Assembly: GCF_003589595.1 (NCBI RefSeq)
Contig: NW_020653945.1
Span: 7,876,458 to 7,940,457, forward strand
Length of the DNA: 64,000 nucleotides
Direction of reading: 5' to 3'
Origin: Hyposmocoma kahamanoa
Taxonomy: Eukaryota > Arthropoda > Insecta > Lepidoptera > Cosmopterigidae
Shown one piece after another: positions 12,841 to 25,891 of the stretch; the stretch's first letter is position 1, and each line of letters starts with the position of its first letter. Under the pieces are notes generated by a model. The model was not told the DNA's origin and did not search any database. It saw nothing but the letters and a program-made list of their open reading frames with translations. The position numbers and the translations under genes were made by a program.

Positions 12841-13041
12841 AGCGTAAAACACACAGAGAGCGAGTAAGGCGCGGGTCGGTTCGGGACCGCGACGGGTATA
12901 TAGGGAATACCGTGTATTTATATAGACGATAACATGCTGAGCGCGGGCGCGGGAAGGGTGCGAATTAGACCCGCCGCGGTCCCGAACCGACTCGCGCCCG
13001 ACCCGCACCCGACTCGCAATCGCTCTCTTTGTGTTTCACGC
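12841..13041. mobile_element. TTAA-flanked MITE, GC-rich
   Basis: 201 bp between TTAA sites (12837-12840, 13042-13045). The arms are imperfect inverted repeats of ~60 bp starting GCGTRAAACAC and including GGTTCGGGACCGCG in both orientations. TTAA targets suggest mobilisation by a piggyBac- or Kolobok-type transposase. Confidence 0.75.
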
Positions 13042-13796
13042 TTAATCATTACATAAACGATCAATGTGTAGTATAGTACATATTCGTGTATGTACTGTGG
13101 GTAGGTACTATAACTCGACGTCAAGCTACAGAGACACCGGTAAAGAAGTCTTTAATAAGAATTTAAAGGGTTGTTCTAAAACATATCACTTCAAGAGAGA
13201 GGTTTACTCAAAAAGATACAAATTTAATAGATCTTTGCACTTTAAATATTTGTTAAAGTTCATTTAAACAACATAGTCGATCAAATAGTATATTTTTTAG
13301 AGAACACGTTAAAAGCAATTTCGTCAGCTAGGATCAAAGAAAGCAACTAGACACATTGAATGAAAAACCCCCGAACTCTGTAATAACTGTACATAAGTTT
13401 TGAGCTCTTATGCCTAAAACCATGGTACTGCTGTTTCCAATTCCTCTAATAATAGAACTTGATTAAAATGACTACTTATCGGCTATTCTTGTTCAAAAGA
13501 ATCAAACGTTAATAAGAGTTTATTTACAGTATGGTGCCTGTATAAAGATTTTCAGTCGATTATATTTTAAAATTAAAATATTTCATGCTTTACACCTTTT
13601 TCCTTCCCGTTTTATATTTACAAATTACCAGCCAATGAGATTAAAAAGCTGTATGTAGAGCTTGACTGTCAAGCTAGCTCTAGAGTTGACACTTACTACA
13701 GACATAATAGCTTAGTTACTAACATGTTACTAAGTATAAAATTAGTATACTGTTTTTTTTAATAAATAAATTTTAGACAACATCGCATATATTGCT

Positions 13797-13985
13797 CTGA
13801 TCCCAAAGTAAGTAACATCAAAAGCACTTATGTTATGGAAATCAAAAAAACGACGGTACCACAAACACCCACACCCAAGACAATATAAAAATTAGTTTTC
13901 TACATTTACCAGTCTGGGGGTTGAACCCGATACCTCAGAGATGGCGACATCATGAAAATCGCTGTGCATGCCGCTCGACCATGGA
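13797..13985 (-). repeat. tRNA-derived SINE family B
   Basis: Read on the minus strand: a tRNA-like head with GTCGAGCGGCATGCAC and a B-box-like GGGTTCAACCC, then a tail ending CATAACATAAGTGCTTTTG... TTACTTTGGGATCA. It matches the copy at 21500. Confidence 0.7.
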
Positions 13986-14460
13986 AGTCATGAAAAATAT
14001 GTATATAAGTATTCAATATAATATTTATACCATTAATAACGATAAGCAAAGATATATGGAGCAGTATATTTTTATAGCCTGATAAAGAAGTTGCGTACCT
14101 ACATTGATGCCCAGTGGCATCAAAACTGCTAACTTTGAAAGGTTATAAGGAATATCAGGTTGTAGCTTTAAGGATAAACTATTTTATTTCTGATACTTTA
14201 TAGACTATAAATATATACAAAACTGTATATTCATATTACGTGTCTAAATTTTCTCAACCCACGGTAAAAACGGTAATAATTTAAAAAGAATAACAAATTT
14301 CGGAAAATTGAAACTGTTGGAGAATTAATTTCGAATAATTTGAATTGTTGGGAAAGAAATTTTCGAAAATTTCTAACCGTTTTTTTTTTCTAAATGAAGG
14401 AATTTTTGATTATGAAGATTGTTGATGTAGATACATAATGAAGTAAGTTAAATTGAAATG

Positions 14461-14502
14461 CCCTTACAGGGTTTATTAATAAATTTATAAACCCTGCAAG
14501 GG
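14461..14502. repeat. 42-bp imperfect palindrome
   Basis: CCCTTACAGGGTTTAT and its inverse ATAAACCCTGCAAGGG around an AT-rich centre. Confidence 0.7.
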
Positions 14503-14747
14503 AATAAATTATCATATTCATATAGTTTATGATGCAAGAAACGACTTGAATATGAAAATTACCAGATATTATGGAGTCACAGAATCGATTTTTGTTCATA
14601 ATTGTTACTAACAACTTTCATTTGAAGATTTCCAAATATCACTGATTCGCGTTATGATACAAAAATTTTAACGCTACATTAATTTTACAGATTTCCATTC
14701 AAATCTTAAAGGATTTCCTTAAAGATTAAAGAAAACAAAGAAAGAAG

Positions 14748-14807
14748 AAAATCCTGGCATACCTACTTCGTATGCATTTGCATACGAAGTAGGTATGCCA
14801 GGATTTT
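14748..14807. repeat. 60-bp perfect palindrome
   Basis: Two 29-bp arms with no mismatch (arm start AAAATCCTGGCATACC) around TT. It is preceded by a purine-rich tract. Confidence 0.9.
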
Positions 14808-16040
14808 AGCAAGTAGACACTCATACTGATATCCCATTGAAATAAATTAGTGATGTGTGTATGGAATGTCCTGTCCTGCCCCAGAGCAGACGGAGTGTGT
14901 TAGGAGCGCAGCTGTGTTATGGTTACGGGCGGTAATGGAGACATTCCGTTGATGATATATCACGTCTGCGGTAAGCGGAGCCGATTTGGACACATGAGGT
15001 GACGAGACAGGATGTGATAAACTGGTAAATTTTTGTAAAAAGCATACTTACGTGATGTTGTGTTGATCAATTGCTGATTGAAAAAACAAAGGTATTGTAT
15101 GATAGTGTTTTATACACTGGGCGGAACCTATTTAAAGTTGTCAAGATGCATAATTGGCTGGTATCTTGGTAGGTACAGTAGCATCTTTTTTTTTTATGAT
15201 GCCAGGTGACTTACCAACGATGAACGGGGGCGTAATAATGAACTTTTAAAAAACCATGCCTGTTCCAGGCAAAGTGAAAAATAATAGATACGTATTATTC
15301 AAGTACGAAAATAAATAAATACACTATATGATAATAATAATAAAGAGACTATATAATAAAATCAATACACTATATTTTAATTTTTGTAAATAAAAGAAAA
15401 GGTCAAATCAAGTTTCCGAACGACGACGACGTCAAACGTCGACGAAATTCCGCGGGTAAATGTTTACTTTGTAGTTTGTTGAAAACATGTCAATAATATT
15501 TTAATAATAAATTAAGAAATTACACTTGGCTTTAGTGAAAAATAACCTTAGTCTCATCCAATAAATCGGTGGATTTTGTAGGACTTCACATGTGCGGTTT
15601 AAGTTAATCGCAAAGATTGTGGACTATATCTTTGCTGAGCCGGTATCTTTTCATAAATTGTTGTGCATCCATTTCAAACGAATCACTACGATCTCGCAGT
15701 TGTCTTCTTTGGATTTTTTCCACGTTATTATCGTGAGACGCATCACTTTCGAGACACTCAAACATTTCGTATTCATCACACATGATGAAATGATTGCCTA
15801 AAAATATATTAACTCAAAATTATAATAATTATTATACAATTATGCAAAAAACAATTCAATAAAAGCTACACCAAGACACTGTAAACTGAACGGTTTATTG
15901 CTGTTACTTGTTGACAGATCAACCGTGAACTAAATGTCAAAATAACGTTAGTAATACGATATTGCCAGCCAAATTTCGAAGCTTAGACTATGGAAAGTAA
16001 TTATTTTTTTCCATCCTCTAAGGGCAGAAGACAGCCTAGT

Positions 16041-16050
16041 GTCACGTGAC
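16041..16050. promoter_or_regulatory. GTCACGTGAC E-box palindrome
   Basis: A 10-bp palindrome matching the MITF/USF-type E-box. Without a nearby gene it may be chance. Confidence 0.2.
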
Positions 16051-16136
16051 CGCTGACTGGTGTTACCAGTTCATAATACAAAATTACAAGGCAGTTTACT
16101 TTGCGGCGTAAACTGCGTGGAAATAAGAGTTCATAT

Positions 16137-16302
16137 TAGGCCCCCTGTTCATAGTAGTTGCAGTGAACCCCAGAGCTTTAAATCACAAGATCTGAGGGGC
16201 ACTGCTACGGCGCCCGACACCCTGAGACATAATTTGACAAGTTCCATGTGCCTGTATAATTTTATAATTTTACATTACTGCTTGGCGGTAGAACTAGGTA
16301 AT
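16137..16302 (+). repeat. Dispersed repeat family A, fragment
   Basis: Shares CATAGTAGTTGCAGTG, GATCTGAGGGGCACTGC and TGAGACATAATTTGACAAG with the longer copies at 22756 and 62899. Both ends are truncated. Confidence 0.65.
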
Positions 16303-18261
16303 TTTAAAAATGAACCTCACCACAACTGAACTTTTTCTAAAGTTATTAAATAAATATGCTTAGGACAAATAAAAGCCTCGAAATTAAAAGTTAACAAACA
16401 ACACTACTTACATAAAAACGCTTTGGGTAGCACACGTAATAGCTTTCACACAAAGGGCGCATAACCGAGTGTTGTGGATCGTACATAGTAACAATAAACA
16501 TGCAACATGTAATGCAGGAACGTTCTTCTATTCTCTCAAAGCATTGTGATGAAAACGGACGTAGGTGTTTATACACACTATTGCAAACTAAAATCCTCAA
16601 CCCCGTCGGTAATTACAGAACAATACCGCCCACACTACGTGTCTACTGTACCTACATTTATGTGCCGTTGACCTGGCACTCGCAAAAAAGTATAATAATT
16701 TTGGTATGAAGTCAATCAAGACCACGCATGGCCCAGAGCGAACATATGGTAGGCAAATGTTTGCTGTATGTGTGGTAATGATTTAAGTAAACTCAATGTA
16801 GTCCATTAATATAATTAGGATACAATTTGTTGTTTGCTTATGTAGTTTTAACTGTTCATTGCCTTAATTAAACACCGCCCCTTAAGGATTACTAAGATTG
16901 TAAATGATGTTATGATTAGGTGCTATTACTTATTATACATACATATTTTTTAAATAATGTAACATTTACATACAATTCAAATTACACTAATGGCGTACAG
17001 GACTTGTCGTAGAAGATATAAGTAAGTAACTATTGCAAATATATAATGTCATTCATATACTTGTCAAAATTATTAATTGCCAAGTCCCGCACATGTAAAA
17101 TTTGTGGATCCGTTAACACTATTAGCGCCATCTAGCAGCGAGTAGGCAATATAATGTAAAGCTAGTAGTAACAGCTTGAAGTAAACAAAAAACTCTCTAG
17201 ATGGCGGTAGTGTGCTATTCGATAATTCTATTCGACGATAGATGGCGCGACGATTTTAATACTCAATGTCAAAATAAAATATTTGAACAAATTTTTCTAG
17301 TTCTGTTATGAGAAAGAAAATTAATAATACTGCTAATGATAAGCACAAAACAGTGTCTAATCACAACTTGTAGCGATTGATATTTACTTAACCTTTACTT
17401 AAACGGCATGAATCAGTACTGTATATCAAAAGCTTTCTCATGGTATTAGTTTATACCGTGACTGATACAATTTGTGGCAAAATAACCGTTCAGAATCAAC
17501 GATGGCCGATCGGCAAACAGCAGTGGGAGTTATGAGTTCATAAGAGGCCTATTGTATTTTATTACAATCAAATCTATAGACACTCAAACTGAGTGGTAAG
17601 TCGTGCGCGCATGATTAACTTACGTCCTCGATCATGAGTTAAACAGACAACTTTAGATAATTACATGAAAAGTAAATAACGTACGCATGAGGTCTTCAAT
17701 TAGTCATTACTCGTTGTCAAAATACTGTGAAAACGGCACAAGAAACCATTCAATTGTAGTCAAAACTTTACTACGTTACTACGTTACGTGGACAGGACTC
17801 TTCTATAAGCGTAGGAACTTTTAAGCATTTATATGCAGATATGTGCACTGATGAGGGTATGGTTTTAGCGATGTCCCATACGTCCGGCGCAGCAGGACAA
17901 GCCGTGTCCTTCCTCACCCATCCGGTGTTGCTTCACCTCAGTCCCGTTAGTGTTTGTTTAGAAACACAGTATATCACAAATGACCAGTGAATCTAATGAT
18001 TTTACAAAAAAAATTATTACGCCAAATTTAAAATCTTGAACATATGTTGTAGCTACGATTCTGAGAAATAGTATGCAAACAGCAAAATTAACTTTGTATT
18101 TATCCATGGGGATTTCGTAGAATGGATTACATCATAAGCATACTTAGAACTGTAATTGTAAGACTTAGGCAAACGGCCTGTATACTGATTGTCATAGATT
18201 GCTTACTGTACCTCAGTTAACACTGTGTTTCAGTGCACATACTTGTATTTGCAAACGTGAC

Positions 18262-18419
18262 CTAAGTGTTTTTGGGAACGACTGTCTCGGCGTCACCGTT
18301 TTCGACTTTTGTGTTCAGTCCGTTGAACTGAGCAAATGTGCTCAGTGAGCAATCGCTAATTCGTAGTCGCGACGTTTGGGAAATCCAACGGCTCTCACCA
18401 GGGTCGAATTGCGTATGAC
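18262..18419 (-). CDS. Candidate terminal coding exon of an unidentified gene
   Basis: On the minus strand the acceptor CCACTTTTTTATTATGTAG has a good pyrimidine tract. It is followed by an open frame starting HTQFDPGESRWISQTSRL and ending NGDAETVVPKNT with a TAG stop. The exon needs one base from the previous exon (phase 1). Its GC content is clearly above the flanks. An AATAAA on the minus strand at 17563-17558 could end the transcript. The composition is that of a hydrophilic C-terminal tail. Not recognised. It could be joined to 45264-45336 directly or through exons not seen. Confidence 0.45.
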
Positions 18420-20457
18420 CTACATAATAAAAAAGTGGTTTTAATCTTGTGTGCTCTTGGACCAAGTTAATATTAATCTCATACATTTGTGTAATATCAA
18501 AGATAGATAACTTTGTAACAGACTTCAGAAAAAGGAAGAGGTTCTCAATTCGACAGTATTTTTTGTTTGTATTTTTTTACTCGATTACTCCGATATTTGT
18601 GAACCGATTTCGACGATTCCTTTTTTTTGAGAGGGAGGTACTTTAGTAGTGGTCCCGTTCAAATTTAAATAAAATATTCCATTATAAGGGTGACAATGAA
18701 CACAGTTTATTGGATTTCACCCACTTCCCGTTAATCGATTTCAATATAACTTGGTAAATAGATGTAATCACAAAGTATTGAGGTCGGTTTTTTTTACAAA
18801 AAAAGGTATAATTATTATTGTAACTACTTAGCATCGGCCTTCTGATACGTCTACGTTGATTATACGATATAAGACACGCTGCATTGTAAACAAAATTGAA
18901 AAAACAAGAGTGGGATGCGTGTTTATATATGCGTAAGAGTAATGTGCCCATCTGGTGTTCAAATCAAGTGCAAAGTTGTAACAAGGCTAAGCACATGAGA
19001 AATACAAATAAATAAATATGTTGAATAGAAACTGCTAAAATTTCAATTGGAATTTGTTACAATAAACCTAACCCTAATTAACACTTATACAGTTAACAGT
19101 AATTTATTATGGACCAGTGGTTGCCATGTCCTTATTGGGCGACACGTGATTTTATGTTCGGCATATGCAAACAGCGACAGCAGCGCCAAGCTATATTCTA
19201 ATGATTCGCTTAGTTTCATACACAATATTGTACTACGGTTCAAACAAAAGTTTTGTTTTAGTAAAAACGATAGAATAACTACAATGACCACGTATGTGGT
19301 GATAAGGTTTTTATGAATGCTAGTCGCAAGGGCGATAAATATATGTATACCTAGTTATAACTATATAAAATGAGAATAGAAAATATAGTTTCAATATTGT
19401 AATTTGTACTTTTATTTTCAGTCGCACAGCGGAAACTGCGTTCTGTCAATTACTTCAAATAATAAATACACAAAGGAATCGACAACAGTTCTTGATTAAT
19501 TTTAATGACTTTACAAATTAATGATATCAATATATTCTCATGGTTCTATGAATCTATTAACACTGCCCTTAAGATTGTTGTGCCAACGTATTTATAAGTT
19601 TTCTAAATCTATTTGGAGAATATAATACCCCAATGTGCAATCATAGATCACTTTGGCTAAATAGATGTAAAGGTACCTATATGTAATGGCATGTATTTAA
19701 TTAATTCATTTTAAATTTGCAAAAGCAGCAGGCAAAAAAATCTAAACGGTCATATTTTTTAATGATAGATCCTCTTTCTCTGAGACATAAAATAAATTAA
19801 ATCGATCTATATTTTAATCTGCTCTGAGCTACGCAAAAAAGGTTGTATAAATTAATTTTGATAGTTTTATGCTGGCCTCAAACGTCAGTCTTATTTTTAA
19901 AACTAAGTAAATGTTGATTATATTTGTGTACTAATATTATATTAATTTAGTATGCTTAAACATAATAATAGTGTTACCTTCAATTCATGTCATTTACACG
20001 TTTACTTGAAGAAGTGCACATTTACATTGATCAATTATTTCTTTGAGGATCAAATAATGTTATCCCGTATACAATACTTAAACAAAACTTTCACAACATG
20101 TAAGGAAGTTTACTTTCTACCGTATATGTTTGTAACAACGCAAAAAATAATAGACAAAATTGCTACCAATTACGGTATAACACCCAAGAGGACTTTATAC
20201 AAATTAAAATTCCTAATAACACCCGACAGTGGACAACATGTAGTGTGTCAAGGTCTTAACGAAATAGGACAGCGATGACATGATATGCAAGTCATTATAA
20301 CATACTTCACAATTGAGGTGGACAGAATATTCGCATTTGATTAATGAAATTCAGGGAAACGCGAAACAAACATTTCGGTCGCATCGACTATGTTTTGTAA
20401 CTGCGTGGTATATTTAGATTTCAAGTTTAACAAATTTTATTTCACATTGCTACAAAT

Positions 20458-20510
20458 TTGTGCCTCCGTGGCCGAACGGTTACTATACCAGCCCTGTATT
20501 CTCGTTCTCC
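20458..20510 (+). repeat. tRNA-like SINE head fragment
   Basis: GTGCCTCCGTGGCCGAACGG matches the start of the SINE at 54057. The B box is missing. Confidence 0.45.
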
Positions 20511-21499
20511 GCTTTTGCTTGGTACGTGTACACTTAGTAATGTATGTTTCATTTGCAATGGTCGGGGCTTGGTGACTTGTAGCACAGGTATTAGACCTCA
20601 TAGCAAGCACAGCTCCTAAAAATACTGCCCTAAAATTAGAAAGGTGTTTATGTACCTACTTATTATTTGTCGTTTGCCTGTCGTTTGTATTTTATGGAGA
20701 AAATCTATATAATATATAATAATCAGAAAATAAATAATAAAGCATTATTATAAATTTCCCAGTCATGTTCTCCAACAAAAACTTACGAGGTATCGAAAAT
20801 TATTCTGTACGTTTAATCTGTGCGTTGCATTTAACTCGATGCAATCAATTTCTCCCGGAAGCGTTACTTCACAACGTTATCTCGCGCGACCTGCCCTTGT
20901 CCTCCTTCCGACTGGACTTTATGACAGTTACACACTACAACTTGCCCTATTACTCATGACACAAATCAGATATTCTGACAAGTTCCCTGAGTACGAGGTA
21001 ACAAAATTAAAACAAAAGTACGTTTTATCATGGTTTGCTTCACCGTCAAAAACATCAAAAACAATAAAACAACCCATCAAAAGGGAAAGTTGAAAAGTGT
21101 CACGACATAAGCATACATAAGTACATACTATATAGATATTTTTTATCTTCATATAAGGGTCTTCAAAAAAGCGATCAAGATACAGACAAAAGATTATAAT
21201 GTTCACGTGAGTCTTGACAGGTAAGTCGTCACACGCAGCCAAAGCGTGTCAAGCAATTTCTTTTGAAAGCGGGTAAGCTCCCCTGAGTCTAGGTGCCAAC
21301 TACCGTGTTATATTCTGCTGTCCTCATTTCGCACTAGAAACTTTCCAAGAGTAAATAAAGGTACTTCCATATCAATATCATGTGAGCTATTTTCTACATA
21401 ACCACCTATATTAACAGCATAAGGGTACCTACTCAAAGAAGGAAATACTCAAATCTATATCGGTTCAGAAAATCCAATCGGATACCAAACCGAGGACCT

Positions 21500-21690
21500 A
21501 TGTAGTCAAGTGGCTTGCACACCAGTTTTCAAGGTGTCGCCATCTCTGAGGTTCCGGATTCGATCCCGGAGAGGTCAATGTTGAATCTAATTTTTCTATA
21601 TTGTCTCGGGTCTGATTGTACCATCGGTACCATCGTTGTTTTCGATTTCCATAACACAAGTGCTTTAGTTACTTAGTTTGGGATCACAAC
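21500..21690 (+). repeat. tRNA-derived SINE family B, second copy
   Basis: Head GTAGTCAAGTGGCTTGCAC, B-box-like GGATTCGATCC, body ATTGTCTCGGGT and tail CCATAACACAAGTGCTTTAG ... TTTGGGATCA, shared with 13797-13985. Confidence 0.7.
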
Positions 21691-22755
21691 TACGTATGTC
21701 ATGTTGTCTAATATTTATTTATTTGCAGTGAGTTCGATATTGCATATTATGCATAATCAATATCGCCGAAAGGAACTTAGTTGCTTGCTTCGACTTTGGC
21801 ATTGCGTTTGCGTCGTTCAGCTGCCGTTAAATTTTTACAACATTCTGTTGTTACATTTTTACGCGATGATACATATTTTTATGAGGCACACTATACATAA
21901 TACTGTGAAAGAAAATAAAATTCCCACAAAGAGAGAAAACTGAATAAATGAATGAAATATTCTTTGAAAAATATTACATAATATTCTTCAATACAATGCA
22001 GAGAATTTAATTTGAGACAGTCCGTCGGCTTTATTTGAATCAGGGAATTGTCTATTGTTGACACTACAAATTGCGGCAATGGCCGTCGATAAAAGTGAAT
22101 TGGAAAATGGATAAAGGCTTTTGATAAAAATTGTTCCTTATATTTACACAATTCCTACTTTTATTTTTCATTACGTTCCATCATAGCATTTGTAATCGAA
22201 TACGCTTGCACGATATTTCTAGCCATGTCATCTAATTTGATTAGTGGTTCGCACGCACTTTGAAATGCAAAAAATGTTGCAAATACTCAAAAACCATAGC
22301 GAACGTTTAAGATAATTGTTTACTTATCTCGTCGCAGTATAAACAACAACATAAGGATATATCAGGTTATGTAAATACGAATACAGAGGTCGCGCTGTGG
22401 TCGCTCCATATTCGGCGATGGCTGCGTTTATTCTCATACAGCTACAATCAATCCGACTTTATTTACTGCATCTCAATATCCGTGTCAAGGCCTGCTTATT
22501 TGGTTTGTAGTCTACGTTATAAGGCTACTTCGGCATTCCTTTAAAAAAGATTGCTTCATTTAGAAGTATCAGTACCATAGGTCGAAGGTGGAATCAGTGT
22601 GTGAAATACTAAAATTGAGATTAATGGTAAGAGGAGTGGCTATGTGCAATCATAATAAACATAATATGCGCCATTGGTTGGTTTCAACATATAAAACAAA
22701 TTTAGTTTCGTAATTAACAACAAATTCATCGATTATGTCATATTTTTTTTATAAC

Positions 22756-23000
22756 ATCAAGGGACGAGCAAGTCGTGCGCCTGATGGTAAGCCTGTCCAT
22801 AACAGTTACTGTGCCATTCAGAGCTCTAAATTGAAAAGATCTACCACTACCACTACTACACTACCACTGCGCCCGTCACCTTGAGACGTAAATTGACAAG
22901 TCCCATGTGCCTATAATTTCACCAGCAACCTTACCCTTCAAAACCGGAACACAGTAATGCTGCTTGGCGGCAGAAATAGGTAAGGTGGCAGTACTACCAG
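22756..23000 (+). repeat. Dispersed repeat family A
   Basis: Starts GGGACGAGCAAGTCGTGCGC and ends in the GCTTGGCGGCAGAAATAGGT and GGTGGCAGTACTACC blocks. No TIR or RNA-polymerase III box was recognised, so class (SINE, MITE or LINE end) is open. Confidence 0.75.
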
Positions 23001-24164
23001 AGAATAAATAATAAGAGAACGGACACTCTCCGCCCCTCCCTAGTTTTAGATACCGCAACATGTCCCGCACATTGCCGGTCATATTGACTGAACGACAACT
23101 AGGCTGTCGGCGAGCCGTTTTCGCGCGAAGACGGCTTTGATATTTGAATATAGTTTTCACTTATTCATCACGAAACTTGTACATTAATATAAAACATCAT
23201 TCTACGTTACTATTTATAATGGTCATGAATCGTGCAGTGTACGGCTGTTTATCATCATTTTCCGAAAGATGAAGCGAAGTAAGAAAAAAAGCGTATGTCT
23301 GAGACTCATTCAGCTATTGTTTTCTTCATTTATTTACTGCAGAGTATTATATGTACGTATAAAATATACAGATTGATTATATCAATATAATGAGACGACT
23401 TGACTTCGCGAATTTTCTATTCGTATTGCCGATAAATATTACGTAGGTAGTGAATATATCTAAATGTTATTTTATTTCCGAATTCCGCCGTAATTAGTCC
23501 AGTGAAAATAGCGCGACTGATTCATTACTTGATACATGTTTTTCATTCAACATTTACGCAAATAAATGATATATATTTATTTTTATGGACTTAATGGTAT
23601 TAAAGCGTAACTATTACTTTAGAATTGTCGCAAGGTACAATATAAAGATCTTTGTTCATGAGTTGCCCGCAATATTGATTTTCACATTTATTCATCAACA
23701 ACAGGTTTATTACGCAAAAAGTACTTACAAAATCTTTAAATGAAATTGCAATATTTTAATCTAGAACACTTACTGTGTATATACACCTACCTGCAATGAC
23801 TTCTATTACGTTTAGCGTTCCTCGGCACAATATTCAACGAACTTTTTTTACGCATTCGAATAACTCTATATCAAAAGAAGGTAATAATTTACCTTTACCC
23901 ACGTGCAGCTAAATAATGACACCATTTATATGATGTGCAAGCGCAAGCAGGAAGTAACCCGAGCCATTCGATTTTAAACGACCTGGTTTTGTAATAAAAC
24001 TCAGTTCCTCGCTTTTGATCACTCCGATTCTCTCGGTGCTACTTAACCCTGTTCCTCGGGCGTTTTATTACGGTTTAACACATGGGAACGCTTTATTTTT
24101 GATATACAGACTGGCAAACGTAGAAGCAATTTGTAGGATAGTTAACATTTTCTTTCTTCAGCCT

Positions 24165-24445
24165 TTAGTCACCTAGTGCTCAGTGATTAGGCCTCCTAAT
24201 TTACACGCCATCCCCTCCGATCTTGGGCCATTTGCAGCCAGGTCTTTCTGGTTACCTTAACTACATAGTCCGTCCATCTAGCCTTCTGGCAGCTGACGCT
24301 TCTGGTACGTCCTCGGTCTCCACTCCAGGACTCTTCTGCTCAACCGGTTATCGGTTCTTCAGCTTATGTAATCCGACCGTCGCCACTTTCTTTGTACAAT
24401 GATACGCCTCACGTCAGACGATAGCTTAGTGCGATTCCGGATTTC
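24165..24445 (-). pseudogene. Remnant of the C-terminal end of an RTE-like LINE ORF
   Basis: The minus strand reads RLSRRVLEWRPRTYQKRQLP, then after a frameshift ARWTDYVVKVTRKTWLQMAQ and DRRGWRV. This pattern closes the ORF of many insect RTE-type retrotransposons. The RT core is absent. Confidence 0.65.
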
Positions 24446-24577
24446 TGTACTTCTCTTATTTACTTCCCCATAGTCGCCAGTATTAACAATGAATGATTAG
24501 GTTTTATTTTCAATTGTTCCTTTTTTGTGCAGAAAAATAAAGATCGTTGATTTTTATTAGTGCAAATATAATATGTG

Positions 24578-25107
24578 TAGTGATGCTCATGTAAAAAAAT
24601 ATCGATATTTTTCCGGTGTGATATATCGAAATGTTGTATCGATATTTTGCGATCTATCGGTACAAAACATCGATATTTTCGATATATCGTAAACAGTTCT
24701 AAAAGATAAAAGAAAAGACATTTTACTAAGAGTAAATAGTAAAACCACCAGTTTTGACATAATAATCAAATGTATTTCTTGAATTACTGAATCCTAACAC
24801 AAGAATATCGCCCGCACACAAGTAATATCGCCCGCCCACAAGTAATATTATTGTGTGTGTGCAGCTAGTCAATGAGAATATAACCACTACGTTACACTGA
24901 TAGATGACCAGCGAATCAGCGCTCGAAGTGTGTTTCGATTCTGCAAGTACAATTATTGAATAGTATACTTTCAACTTTTTATGATGATTCTTCATGTATC
25001 GGATAAAATATATCGATCGTACATATCGATACGATAATATCGGACTGATTCGATATATCGAGAACATATATCGATATTATAATATCTATATACATCGACC
25101 ACTCCTA
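24578..25107. mobile_element. hAT-type MITE with TATCGATA-rich ends
   Basis: 530 bp. The target duplication is 8 bp with one mismatch (AATATGTG 24570-24577, AACATGTG 25108-25115). Ends are TAGTGATGCTC and, inverted, TAGGAGTGGTC. Subterminal regions are packed with ATCGATAT-type palindromes. A 22-bp tandem pair (AATATCGCCCGC...) lies at 24803-24848. Confidence 0.75.
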
Positions 25108-25891
25108 AACATGTGTAATAAATTTGTTTTTAGTGGCATTTGTTGCGCACTCAATTATATGTTATATTTAAATTTTGTAGGTCAGGGGTAAAGAGCTTTA
25201 AGGGTCAAATCATGCTGAAGGAGCAGAGGCGCCCAGCGGCCGGAGCCGAAGGAGCTAGCAAGGCAGTCGTTACTAGTCTCGCGCGGTCTCGCGACTGTTC
25301 GTAGTTTAGCATTCTAAAGCAATGTTTGTAAAAACATCTAAATTCCAAAGCATGGACTAAGTTCCTTTACTTATCACCTTCAGAATTTATCTTGTAATCA
25401 TGAGGTCGCCTGGAAGAATTTCTGTCTAGCAATATTTATTGTCGCCTGTTGTACCTGTCTTTTGAGTATTTTTTTTTTCGTATATATTAGTTATTGTGTG
25501 GGTTTATCCATCGCAATTCAAAGTTTATAAGCCTCTTAAAAACTTCGTCAAAACGCAAACGCAAATTACCTTCGATGAAATTGATACCAGCAGTAACAAT
25601 TATGCAAGTTAGTTTACAAAAAAATCTGTGTAATTATCAAAGTATGTTAACTGTATAAGATTGCGGAATAATTTACGACGTCGATGACACAATTCCCTTG
25701 TATTAGCTTGGTTGCATTGACGAGCAATAAAAACCCCTGCGGCAATGCAACAAAGCCAGTCCTTATCAGTAATAAACACTATCAGTCGTTGTGGGGAGTT
25801 TAATTGCAGTGAAAATATATCATTACACGCACGCGTCGTGGTTGGAGCACGTCAACTTTGCTATAGGGGTTGTTGAGACTTCGGTGTAGAG

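Larger units (their letters stand above)
13046..18261. other. Gene-poor stretch with repeats
   Basis: Contains SINE B (13797), palindromes at 14461 and 14748, a family A fragment (16137) and three GATGGCGC-type motifs within 17120-17260. A GC-rich patch at 17870-17950 (CGGCGCAGCAGGACAAGCCG) looks like a dispersed repeat. Nothing coding is supported. Confidence 0.5.
18420..24164. other. Gene-poor stretch
   Basis: AT-rich, with a SINE head fragment (20458), SINE B (21500) and family A (22756). The 108-codon frame at 19952-20278 has AT-driven composition and no motif. Confidence 0.5.

Noticed and set aside
14748..14807. pre-miRNA hairpin
   Set aside because: The arms are perfect and the loop is only 2 nt; this fits a palindrome, not a miRNA precursor.
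19952..20278. 108-codon + frame
   Set aside because: AT-driven composition, no motif, no splice context.
24726..25067. 113-codon minus frame
   Set aside because: Lies wholly within the hAT MITE; product of low-complexity TATCGATA repeats.
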